Source of the DNA: Pseudomonadota bacterium
Lineage (GTDB): Bacteria; Pseudomonadota; Alphaproteobacteria; Rhizobiales; Rhizobiaceae
Direction: 5' to 3'
DNA: 7,792 bases
Assembly (NCBI GenBank): GCA_023433855.1
Contig: JAEYTV010000376.1
Location: 1-7,792 of the forward strand
Part shown: positions 1 to 5,226 of the stretch, piece by piece
Position numbering within the stretch: the first letter of the stretch is position 1
Layout: every line of letters starts with the position of its first letter
Made by a program: the position numbers and the translations under genes
Notes under the pieces: generated by a model
Databases searched by the model: none
What the model saw: the letters and a program-made list of their open reading frames with translations, nothing else
What the model was told of the DNA's origin: nothing

Positions 1-217
1 TGTCAGAGAGCATCGCCATCGTGTCTTCGATCTGCTCGGACGTAACTTCCTCCGAAGGCAGGACCGAATTCAATTCATCCATCGTGACGTAGCCGCGTTT
101 CTTGGCGGCTTTGATCATTTTCTTGACCGCGTCGTCAGAAAGATCGAGAAGCGGACCGTCCTGCGTACCTTCGCGTTCGTTATCTGCTTCTTCGGTTTCT
201 TTGACTTTCGTTGCCAT
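1..217 (-). CDS. rpoD: RNA polymerase primary sigma factor RpoD (sigma-70), N-terminal 72 codons, partial
   Basis: This is the beginning of the housekeeping sigma factor, which directs core RNA polymerase to most promoters. The visible 72 residues start MATKVKETEEADNER and run into sigma region 1.1 (about residues 22-72). Recognisable elements are LDLSDDAVKKMIKAAKKRGY, the VTMDELNSVLP stretch and the EQIEDTMAML stretch, which line up with the E. coli RpoD start (GYLTYAEVNDHLP and SDQIEDIIQM). The acidic, low-complexity first 20 residues are normal for alphaproteobacterial RpoD. The gene runs off the left edge, so the DNA-binding regions 2-4 are not seen. The ATG at 217 is preceded only by a weak AGGGA 14 bases away, so the start rests mainly on family resemblance. 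It lies downstream of dnaG on the same strand but behind a 455-base spacer with its own promoter. Rhizobial literature also calls this gene sigA. Confidence 0.93.
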   Translation of the reverse strand, partial: MATKVKETEEADNEREGTQDGPLLDLSDDAVKKMIKAAKKRGYVTMDELNSVLPSEEVTSEQIEDTMAMLSD

Positions 218-468
218 GTATTTCGTCGCTTTCCCTGAACGCCACTTTTCCGCGCTTCGTGGCCACCGGCTCAAGACGGAGTTACCGCTTTCACCGCGAA
301 TCAATATTCAACACGTAACGGAATGACCTTTAATTCCCAATTACCATCGGCGGCCGCCCTCGGGGTGAAATCCGTCCTGTCATCAGATCACCGTGTATTC
401 GGCGCTATTGACCCACTCCGCCTATTCTGCCTTGAATGGTGATTCCCACAAATTAACGATCCGTCAAG

Positions 469-496
469 CTTTTCCCGGGGTCAGTCCCCGGAAAAG
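469..496 (-). repeat. 11-bp inverted repeat / hairpin in the rpoD leader
   Basis: The left arm CTTTTCCCGGGG (469-480) pairs with the right arm CCCCGGAAAAG (486-496) with one bulged C and a five-base TCAGT loop. No T-run follows on either strand, so it is not a classical terminator. It lies inside the predicted rpoD leader, about 40 bases after the predicted transcription start. Part of its right arm, CGGAAAAGTGG (489-499), recurs inverted at 242-252. It could be a leader RNA structure or a member of a rhizobial palindromic repeat family; the second idea is from memory of similar CTTTTCCGGAAAAG-type sequences and is not tested. Confidence 0.6.
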
Positions 497-542
497 TGGA
501 TTCCGACCCTAAACGGCCGGCCTATTCACCAAATTTAGCCGA

Positions 543-571
543 TATGTAGGCACTGGGTGTCGAAAGGCAAG
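543..571 (-). promoter_or_regulatory. Predicted rpoD promoter (CTTGCC-N17-TACATA)
   Basis: On the minus strand CTTGCC (571-566) is followed after exactly 17 bases by TACATA (548-543). This is close to the alphaproteobacterial housekeeping pattern CTTGAC-N17-CTATAT. It lies about 100 bases after the dnaG stop and about 325 bases before the rpoD start, which would let rpoD be transcribed independently of dnaG. Prediction from sequence only. Confidence 0.5.
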
Positions 572-610
572 GACCCGGGCGAGTAAAGGTGGTCAGGCTC
601 ATCGGTCGGA

Positions 611-649
611 GAATCCCCTCATCACTGTGATCTGTATCGAAATGGATTC
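611..649 (-). repeat. Nested inverted repeat downstream of dnaG
   Basis: The outer arms GAATCC (611-616) and GGATTC (644-649) enclose a perfect inner palindrome ATCAC-T-GTGAT (621-631). It starts 23 bases after the dnaG stop codon. There is no T-run, so an intrinsic terminator is not supported. It may be an mRNA 3'-end structure or an operator-like site, since TCAC-N-GTGA symmetry is common in dimeric regulator sites. Both GANTC pentamers of the outer arms are potential CcrM methylation sites. Confidence 0.35.
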
Positions 650-672
650 GCGTCCGGTACTGCCCGTGCGCC

Positions 673-2688
673 TCACCCCGATGTCACGGCGGCTCCCTTC
701 ACCCGGCCGGAGAGGACACCGAAGCCGTCGATGATGGCTTCCTGGTTCTCCATCCGCAATATCTCGAATTGAACCTCCGAAAGGGCCCTCAGAAGCGCCT
801 CCATCTCGACGGCATCGCCCGCTTCTGTGGCTTCGGCGATCGCACGCTGCAGTTCGATCTTCTGGATTCGCAGTGCCTTGGTGCGTTTATGAAGCGAAAG
901 AGCTTGTCGATACCCTTCGCTGGCGTCCTCTGGCGCAGCCGCCTCCGTCGCGATCCACAGCCGCGCATTGCGGACCTGTTGGTCAAGCGATTTCAACAGA
1001 GGTCCGAACCCCTCTGCCGACAGCCTTTGCGTCAGATAATCGCGCGAGAGGCTTGCCCCGGCGGTGGCGGCAGCCGGAAGCATTGCTGCCCATAGACGTT
1101 GCAGGTCGCGATTCTCGAAGTCGATCGCGGCGATCTCGTCGTAGTCCTCCCACAGGAGTTGAGGCTGATTGACGATGGTCAGAGCCAGCACACTTTCCCT
1201 GAGTGCCGGCGGCCTGACCGATACGGACGATTTCAGCATCTGGTTGAGCTTGGCGCTGCCGGCCGTGCCGCTTTCCACGGCCGCGCCAGCAATCCTGCTA
1301 TTGGCCTCCCTTTGGCCACCTCGCTGCCCTCCCCCTCCGGCCCCACGCTGAAAACCGGGCCGCCGGTCGCTTCCGCCCCGTTGAACAGGAGAGAAGAGAC
1401 CATTGAGCCGGTCGCGCACCTCCTGCTGGTAGTGCCTGCGAACATTCTCATCGCCGATCACGGAGACGATCTGCTTCAGGCGGGCCTCGAGCTCGGCTCT
1501 CCTTTCCGGCGTGTCATAGTTCCCCATTTCCGTCTCGCGCCGCCAGATCATGTCGACGAGGGGCCTCGCTTCCGCGACGACCTTGTCGAACGGCGGCCGG
1601 CCTTCATGCCTGACGAGATCGTCGGGATCCTGGCCATCCGGCAGAAGCGCGAAACGGACCGAGCGACCGGGTTTCAGGAAAGGCAGCGCCAGATCGGCGG
1701 CGCGGCTTGCAGCGCGAAGCCCGGCTCCATCGCCGTCGAAGCAGAGCGTTGGAAGCGGTGATATCTTCCACAACAGTTCCAGCTGGTTCTCGGTCAGGGC
1801 CGTTCCAAGCGGCGCAACAGCATTCTCTACGCCAGCCTGCCAAAGCGCGATGACGTCCATGTAACCTTCGACCGCGATGATCTCGGCGCCTTCGGTCTTG
1901 CTGCCCGTAGTCTGCGCGGCACGTCGCGCACGCGCCAGATTGTAGAGCACCTTGCCCTTGTGGAAGAGCTCGGTCTCCGGTGAATTCATGTACTTCGCCG
2001 GTGCATCGGGCGACATGGCCCGGCCGCCGAAGGCGATCACCTTTTCCCGCACCGACAGGATCGGGAACATGATGCGATCGCGGAAATAATCGTAGGACAC
2101 CGGTATGTCGTCACCATGCCGAACCAGACCACAGGCTTCGATCTGCTCCCTCGGGACACCCTTGCCCGCAAGGAATTCCTTGAGGGCATTGCGGCTTTCC
2201 GGCGCGTAGCCCAAACGAAAGGTTTCGATCGTCCGGCCGGTCAAACCCCGGTCGCGCAGGTAGGCGCGCGCCTTGGCGCCACCTGCACTCTGAAGCTGGT
2301 CCTGGAAGAAGCGGGTCGCCATTTCCATGACGTCCAGCAGCGATGTCCGCTCCTTTTCCCGCCTTTCGGCCTGGGGATCGACCTGCGGCAGCGCCATGCC
2401 CGCCATGTCGGCCACCGTCTGAACGGCTTCGGGGAAGCTCTGCCCCTCGAGTTCGGTCAAAAAGCGGAAATGGTCCCCTGAAACCCCACAGCCAAAGCAG
2501 TGATAGCGCCCCTTGCGGTCCTCGCAGTGAAAGCTCGGGCTCTTTTCGCCATGGAAGGGACAACACGCCCAATAGTCGCCGCGCGACACATTGCTTTTCT
2601 TGCGATCCCACGTGACCCGACGCCCGACCACGGCCGATATCGGCACACGATCGCGAATCTCGTCGAGGAAACTGTTGGAAAAGCGCAT
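673..2688 (-). CDS. dnaG: DNA primase DnaG
   Basis: Replicative primase, which makes the RNA primers for leading- and lagging-strand synthesis and works with the DnaB helicase. With the start used here it has 671 residues, longer than E. coli's 581. The order is the usual one. An N-terminal CHC2 zinc finger has ligands C43, H46, C64 and C67 (in CPFHGEKSPSF and YHCFGCG). The catalytic core has the basic motif around RDRIMFP (203-209) and FGGR (220-223). TOPRIM motifs are VEGYMD (273-278, with E274), FDGDGAG (317-323) and DGQDPDD (351-357). A glycine/arginine-rich linker (about 437-465) leads to a helical C-terminal region, presumed to bind DnaB. An in-frame ATG 51 bases upstream (2739) is open, but MRFSNSFLDEIRDRVPIS is the family start and has AAGAGGG four bases before it. 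It is the middle gene of yqeY-dnaG-rpoD. Confidence 0.96.
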   Translation of the reverse strand: MRFSNSFLDEIRDRVPISAVVGRRVTWDRKKSNVSRGDYWACCPFHGEKSPSFHCEDRKGRYHCFGCGVSGDHFRFLTELEGQSFPEAVQTVADMAGMALPQVDPQAERREKERTSLLDVMEMATRFFQDQLQSAGGAKARAYLRDRGLTGRTIETFRLGYAPESRNALKEFLAGKGVPREQIEACGLVRHGDDIPVSYDYFRDRIMFPILSVREKVIAFGGRAMSPDAPAKYMNSPETELFHKGKVLYNLARARRAAQTTGSKTEGAEIIAVEGYMDVIALWQAGVENAVAPLGTALTENQLELLWKISPLPTLCFDGDGAGLRAASRAADLALPFLKPGRSVRFALLPDGQDPDDLVRHEGRPPFDKVVAEARPLVDMIWRRETEMGNYDTPERRAELEARLKQIVSVIGDENVRRHYQQEVRDRLNGLFSPVQRGGSDRRPGFQRGAGGGGQRGGQREANSRIAGAAVESGTAGSAKLNQMLKSSVSVRPPALRESVLALTIVNQPQLLWEDYDEIAAIDFENRDLQRLWAAMLPAAATAGASLSRDYLTQRLSAEGFGPLLKSLDQQVRNARLWIATEAAAPEDASEGYRQALSLHKRTKALRIQKIELQRAIAEATEAGDAVEMEALLRALSEVQFEILRMENQEAIIDGFGVLSGRVKGAAVTSG

Positions 2689-2699
2689 GGCACCCTCTT
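2689..2699 (-). promoter_or_regulatory. Ribosome binding site that sets the dnaG start
   Basis: AAGAGGG (2699-2693, minus) sits four bases before the ATG at 2688. It supports this start over the upstream in-frame ATGs at 2739 and 2712, which lack a comparable site. A -10-like TTATAT (2716-2711, minus) lies just ahead and overlaps the 2712 codon, but I find no convincing -35 partner. Confidence 0.6.
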
Positions 2700-2770
2700 G
2701 GCAAGCCTCCATATAAGCGCGGCGAGGCGTGAAAGCCACCTGCGGAGCAAGTGTTGCCCACTATTCACAG

Positions 2771-2792
2771 GCCAGGCGGCAGATGCCCTGGC
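2771..2792 (-). repeat. Short hairpin in the yqeY-dnaG spacer
   Basis: GCCAGG (2771-2776) and CCTGGC (2787-2792) form a perfect 6-bp stem, with a further GC/GC pairing (2779-2780/2785-2786) around an AGAT loop. No T-run follows. It lies about 80 bases upstream of dnaG, in the same spacer as the larger hairpin at 2814-2847. Role unknown. Confidence 0.35.
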
Positions 2793-2813
2793 GCGGGAGA
2801 TGAAGGGGCAACG

Positions 2814-2847
2814 CGAACGGCGGGCGTCTTGCGAGGCCCGCCGCTCG
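2814..2847 (-). terminator. Strong hairpin after yqeY, possible transcript end
   Basis: On the minus strand CGAGCGGCGGGC (2847-2836) pairs with GCCCGCCGTTCG (2825-2814): 12 pairs including one G-U, with a 10-base loop. It starts 18 bases after the yqeY stop. The G-U pair forms only on the minus-strand transcript (the plus strand would have an A-C mismatch), which fits a role in that direction. No proper T-run follows, only TTCGCGTT, so it may be a weak or Rho-assisted terminator, or a stabilising 3' end with read-through into dnaG. Confidence 0.5.
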
Positions 2848-2865
2848 TTATAGCGCCAGCGATGA

Positions 2866-3318
2866 TTACTTCAGAAGTTCCTTAACGGTGCCGGATGCCT
2901 TCGCGAAGTCCATCTGGCCAGGATATCTCTCCTTCAGGAACGCCATAACCTTGCCCATGTCGCGCAAACCCTGGGCACCCGATTCGCCGATTGCCGTCCT
3001 GATGATTGCCTCCACCTTCTCGTCGGACAGCTGCTCGGGCATGAAACCCTTGATCACGCCGACTTCTTCCCGTTCCTGCTCGGCCAGCTCGGCGCGTCCC
3101 GCATCCTGGTAGATTTTCGCCGACTCCTCCCGCTGCTTCACCATCTTCTGCAGGATCTGCAGGATATCGTCGTCACTGACGGGATCCTTGCCGCTCCCGC
3201 GGTTGGCGATGTCACGATCCTTTATGGCGGTCTGTATCAATCGTACGGTTGAAAGCCGGCGTGTGTCCTTGGCCTTCATCGCATCCTTGAGCGCTTCGGA
3301 GAGCTTGTCGCGCATCAT
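2866..3318 (-). CDS. yqeY: YqeY family protein (GatB/YqeY domain)
   Basis: This 150-residue, highly charged, helical protein belongs to the YqeY family, related to the C-terminal domain of GatB, the tRNA-dependent amidotransferase subunit. A role in tRNA or amidotransferase biology is inferred from that relation only; the stand-alone protein's function is not established. Family signatures are the start RDKLSEALKDAMKAKD, TVRLIQTAIKDRDI (about 25-38), KQREESAKIYQDAGR (about 61-75), LAEQEREE, then FMPEQLS and the C-terminal GLRDMGKVMAFLKERYPGQ followed by DFAKASGTVKELLK. The length is typical. AAGGAG lies nine bases before the first of two adjacent ATGs, supporting 3318 over 3315. In many bacteria yqeY sits next to rpsU, dnaG or rpoD; here dnaG follows and rpsU is absent. 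An 18-codon ORF candidate lies immediately upstream. Confidence 0.93.
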   Translation of the reverse strand: MMRDKLSEALKDAMKAKDTRRLSTVRLIQTAIKDRDIANRGSGKDPVSDDDILQILQKMVKQREESAKIYQDAGRAELAEQEREEVGVIKGFMPEQLSDEKVEAIIRTAIGESGAQGLRDMGKVMAFLKERYPGQMDFAKASGTVKELLK

Positions 3319-3323
3319 GTTCT

Positions 3324-3380
3324 TTATCTCCTTGGGAAAGCCGTTGGCAGGCGGGAGGAATTGTGGCTTTTCCTTGTCAT
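3324..3380 (-). CDS. Candidate 18-residue upstream ORF / leader peptide before yqeY
   Basis: A short frame, MTRKSHNSSRLPTAFPRR then TAA, begins seven bases after a perfect GAGGAGG (3394-3388, minus), a better ribosome binding site than that of most genes here. Its last codons (AGG AGA TAA) overlap yqeY's own AAGGAG site, and its stop is five bases before the yqeY ATG. That is the geometry expected for translational coupling. The peptide is basic with no recognisable domain. Against it: it is very short, and the best-looking promoter nearby (3392-3420) would start transcription too far downstream to include the binding site. Treat as a candidate. Confidence 0.3.
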   Translation of the reverse strand: MTRKSHNSSRLPTAFPRR

Positions 3381-3391
3381 TTCACGGCCTC

Positions 3392-3420
3392 CTCATAGAC
3401 GAGGGCTCGGCGGCAATCAA
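3392..3420 (-). promoter_or_regulatory. Weak candidate yqeY promoter (TTGATT-N17-TATGAG)
   Basis: On the minus strand TTGATT (3420-3415) is followed after 17 bases by TATGAG (3397-3392). The -10 is poor. If used, transcription would start near 3385 and exclude the Shine-Dalgarno sequence of the small upstream ORF, so this promoter and that ORF are partly competing interpretations. Confidence 0.2.
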
Positions 3421-3486
3421 ATCAAATCGCCTGAGGCGCCTGAATGCAGTACGTTTCATTCTGCGGGGATTCTTGGCGGCGCGCGA

Positions 3487-3515
3487 TTGACCATCCCCAA
3501 CGCTTTGTTTATTTT
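3487..3515 (+). promoter_or_regulatory. Predicted carA promoter (TTGACC-N17-TATTTT)
   Basis: TTGACC (3487-3492) and TATTTT (3510-3515) are separated by exactly 17 bases, a good match to a sigma-70 promoter. Transcription would start near 3522, giving a leader of about 120 bases before the carA ATG. That leader contains the two hairpins listed separately. Confidence 0.5.
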
Positions 3516-3542
3516 CCGGCACCTGCACGAGATTTTTGACGT

Positions 3543-3575
3543 AAGGGCCAGCGCCGGGTTTCCGCGCGCCCTTTT
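3543..3575 (+). terminator. Terminator-like hairpin in the carA leader (possible attenuator)
   Basis: AAGGGC (3543-3548) pairs with GCCCTT (3568-3573), with an inner GCG/CGC pairing (3551-3553/3563-3565), and the run TTTT (3572-3575) follows directly, partly in the stem. It lies between the predicted promoter and the gene, so it would act as an attenuator rather than an end terminator. The T-run is short and interrupted by C, so strength is uncertain. Confidence 0.35.
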
Positions 3576-3592
3576 CTGCGACCATAGATGGA

Positions 3593-3631
3593 CCTCGCTG
3601 CCTGTTCCTTCAAGGGACCGGATCGGCGAGG
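3593..3631 (+). promoter_or_regulatory. Long hairpin abutting the carA ribosome binding site
   Basis: CCTCGCTG (3593-3600) pairs with CGGCGAGG (3624-3631) for 8 bp including one G-U. Two further CC/GG pairs (3601-3602/3620-3621) follow, and an inner 5-bp stem GTTCC/GGGAC (3604-3608/3614-3618) closes a TTCAA loop. The hairpin ends two bases before GAAGG (3634-3638), the presumed carA Shine-Dalgarno, and itself contains an alternative GAGG. It could control translation or mRNA stability; no ligand or regulator can be named. Confidence 0.45.
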
Positions 3632-3633
3632 CA

Positions 3634-3638
3634 GAAGG
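3634..3638 (+). promoter_or_regulatory. Ribosome binding site that sets the carA start
   Basis: GAAGG is six bases before the ATG at 3645, an ideal spacing. The in-frame ATG at 3639 would directly abut this site, and the open in-frame ATG at 3588 has no site at all and would add residues encoded by the leader hairpin. Confidence 0.6.
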
Positions 3639-3644
3639 ATGACC

Positions 3645-4850
3645 ATGACCGCCACCGCCCCCTGGAGCACCAAGAAACCTACCGCCGTCCTCGTTCTGGC
3701 CGATGGCACCGTCATCGAAGGGACTGGTATCGGCGCCACCGGCAAGGTGCCGGCCGAGGTGGTCTTCAATACCGCTCTTACGGGATACGAGGAGATTCTC
3801 ACCGATCCTTCCTATCTGGGTCAGATCGTGACGTTCACCTTCCCGCACATCGGCAATGTCGGCGCCAACGAAGAGGATATCGAGGACCTCGCCCCGGCCG
3901 CACGGCGCGGCGCTGTGGGCGTCATTTTCAAGGCGGACATCACCGAGCCCTCCAACTATCGTGCAGCAAAACATCTCGATGCATGGCTGAAGGCGCGCGG
4001 CATTATCGGCCTGTCCGGCATCGACACGCGCGCGCTCACCGCCTGGATCCGGCAGAACGGTGCGCCGAATGCGGTGATCGCCCACGATGCCAACGGCGTC
4101 TTCGACATCGAAACACTCAAACAGGAGGCGAAGGCCTGGAGCGGTCTGGAAGGCCTGGATCTCGCCAAGGAAGCAACCTCGGGACAGTCATCGCAATGGA
4201 CACAGAAGCCATGGGTCTGGAACGAGGGCTTCGATGAACTGAAACCTGAGGACGCGAAATATCACATCGTCTGCATCGACTACGGTGTGAAGCGCAACAT
4301 CCTTCGGCTGTTCACCGGCCTCGATTGCAAGGTAACCGTCGTGCCAGCCCATACCCCGGCAGAGGATATCCTGGCGCTGAAGCCCGACGGGGTTTTCCTG
4401 TCGAACGGCCCCGGAGATCCGGCTGCCACCGGCGAATATGCGGTGCCGGTCATCCAGGATGTCATCCGGACGGACATCCCGACCTTCGGCATCTGCCTCG
4501 GACATCAGATGCTGGGACTCGCTCTCGGAGCCAAAACGGAAAAGATGCATCAGGGGCATCACGGCGCCAATCATCCCGTCAAGGATCACACCACCGGCAA
4601 GGTGGAGATCGTGTCAATGAACCACGGCTTTGCGGTCGACTCCAAGTCCCTCCCGCAGGGCGTCGAGGAGACGCACATTTCACTGTTCGATGGAACGAAC
4701 TGCGGTCTGCGGCTTTCCGGCAAGCCGGTGTTCTCCGTGCAGCACCATCCGGAAGCCTCCCCCGGCCCACAGGACAGCCACTATCTGTTCCGTCGCTTCA
4801 TCAATCTTGTACGTGAGCGCAAGGGTGAAGCGGCGCTTGCGGAACGTTGA
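3645..4850 (+). CDS. carA: Carbamoyl-phosphate synthase small subunit CarA
   Basis: Glutaminase subunit of carbamoyl-phosphate synthetase: it hydrolyses glutamine and channels ammonia to CarB, supplying carbamoyl phosphate for pyrimidine and arginine synthesis in the cytoplasm. With this start it has 401 residues (E. coli 382). The N-terminal CPSase small-chain domain covers about residues 13-145 (LADGTVIEG, FNTALTGYEEILTDPSY, GIDTRALT). The class I glutamine amidotransferase domain covers about 207-390, with SNGPGDP (253-259), the nucleophile elbow GICLGHQ (C284), and H368 and E370 in QHHPEASPGP. The Cys-His-Glu triad is complete, so the enzyme should be active. The first 12 residues (MTATAPWSTKKP) are a short extension. 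A structured leader precedes it and an intrinsic terminator follows. carB is not adjacent, unlike the enterobacterial carAB operon. Confidence 0.97.
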   Translation: MTATAPWSTKKPTAVLVLADGTVIEGTGIGATGKVPAEVVFNTALTGYEEILTDPSYLGQIVTFTFPHIGNVGANEEDIEDLAPAARRGAVGVIFKADITEPSNYRAAKHLDAWLKARGIIGLSGIDTRALTAWIRQNGAPNAVIAHDANGVFDIETLKQEAKAWSGLEGLDLAKEATSGQSSQWTQKPWVWNEGFDELKPEDAKYHIVCIDYGVKRNILRLFTGLDCKVTVVPAHTPAEDILALKPDGVFLSNGPGDPAATGEYAVPVIQDVIRTDIPTFGICLGHQMLGLALGAKTEKMHQGHHGANHPVKDHTTGKVEIVSMNHGFAVDSKSLPQGVEETHISLFDGTNCGLRLSGKPVFSVQHHPEASPGPQDSHYLFRRFINLVRERKGEAALAER

Positions 4851-4902
4851 GGCGAATAGGTCCAAGCCGCAAGATTTCCGTGACGTCAGCCTTTGAAGTG
4901 GC

Positions 4903-4935
4903 AAAGCCCGTGTTCGCGTGGACAGGGGCTTTCTT
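4903..4935 (+). terminator. Rho-independent terminator of carA
   Basis: AAAGCCC (4903-4909) pairs with GGGCTTT (4926-4932), with an inner TGT/ACA pairing and a TCGCGTGG loop, followed by TTTCTT. It starts 52 bases after the carA stop. The symmetric A-run before and T-run after would allow action in both directions. Confidence 0.7.
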
Positions 4936-5079
4936 ATGACGGCATGTCCAAAGGTCACATCCTCGGCGTCGACGACGTCGCCGTCCCAGCGGACACACGC
5001 GAGCCGCGTCATGCAGTCGATTGAGCAGACACACAGCTCGCGCCCTCGCCAACCCGGCTTTGTATCCTCGAACAGTCGG

Positions 5080-5133
5080 CAGGACGGGCTGGTCAAGCTG
5101 CCCCCCGTTCAAGCTTGAAGCGGACCCGTCCTG
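5080..5133. repeat. 9-bp inverted repeat enclosing a 12-bp palindrome
   Basis: CAGGACGGG (5080-5088) and CCCGTCCTG (5125-5133) are perfect inverse copies 36 bases apart. Between them lies the perfect palindrome TTCAAGCTTGAA (5108-5119). No T-run follows on either side. It lies roughly midway between two converging genes and could be a bidirectional 3'-end structure, a repeat element or a decayed insertion; none is demonstrated. Confidence 0.5.
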
Positions 5134-5156
5134 AAGCCATCATAGCCGACGTCGCC

Positions 5157-5187
5157 GGCCGGACAGGCAAAGATAGACTGCCCGGCC
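5157..5187 (-). terminator. 10-bp hairpin at the 3' end of the MATE gene
   Basis: On the minus strand GGCCGGGCAG (5187-5178) pairs with CTGTCCGGCC (5166-5157): nine Watson-Crick pairs and one G-U, with an 11-base loop. It begins 39 bases after the MATE stop codon. No T-run follows, so it would be a Rho-assisted end or an RNA-stabilising structure rather than a classical terminator. Confidence 0.45.
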
Positions 5188-5226
5188 CTCCTCAGAGATC
5201 TCCGATTGGTTGAATGCGCGAGCCGA

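Larger units (their letters stand above)
218..672. other. dnaG-rpoD intergenic region, structured rpoD leader
   Basis: This 455-base spacer has no convincing gene; the short ORFs (for example 26 codons starting MSLTTFT on the minus strand) lack ribosome binding sites. Seen directly are a CTTGCC-N17-TACATA promoter on the minus strand (543-571), a nested inverted repeat just after dnaG (611-649), an 11-bp hairpin (469-496), a GGCCGGCC palindrome (515-522) inside a CTAAA/TTTAG pair (509-513/534-538), and five GANTC sites. A second, weaker promoter candidate reads TTGTGG-N17-AGAATA on the minus strand (423-451). An isolated CTTGAC (463-468, minus) lacks a good -10. From the first promoter the rpoD leader would be about 320 bases long. 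Confidence 0.6.
4851..5226. other. Convergent spacer between carA and the MATE gene
   Basis: This 376-base spacer holds the carA terminator (4903-4935), a nested inverted repeat (5080-5133) and a 10-bp hairpin at the end of the MATE gene (5157-5187). No gene is convincing. A minus-strand frame is open from 5096 across the whole spacer and is GC3-rich over its first 50 codons, but it lacks a good start site and runs on antisense into carA to 4680. The plus frame from 4918 is mostly Ser/Thr/Arg and looks like its shadow. Confidence 0.55.

Noticed and set aside
102..326. 74-codon plus-strand frame opposite the rpoD start
   Set aside because: Antisense to RpoD region 1.1 and its leader; serine-rich shadow composition.
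463..468. CTTGAC on the minus strand as a second rpoD or heat-shock promoter
   Set aside because: A perfect -35 for this group, but at spacings of 16-18 the -10 positions read GGAATC, GAATCA or AATCAC, and no RpoH-type -10 is present.
1099..1761. 220-codon plus-strand frame opposite dnaG
   Set aside because: Antisense shadow of the DnaG core and linker; no domain, no ribosome binding site.
2111..2761. 216-codon minus-strand frame overlapping the dnaG start
   Set aside because: Alternate frame of dnaG, rich in Arg and Gly, with no family resemblance; DnaG in the other frame carries all catalytic motifs.
3588..3644. Leader peptide or 19-residue N-terminal extension of CarA from the ATG at 3588
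   Set aside because: No ribosome binding site, in frame with carA without a stop so it cannot be a separate leader peptide, and the sequence is accounted for by the leader hairpin.
3456..4085. 209-codon minus-strand frame across the carA leader and start
   Set aside because: Antisense to CarA's conserved N-terminal domain, with no recognisable motif.
4680..5096. 138-codon minus-strand frame as a complete gene
   Set aside because: More than a third of it is antisense to the conserved CarA glutaminase end; no credible start site. Only the spacer part is kept as a low-interest remnant question.
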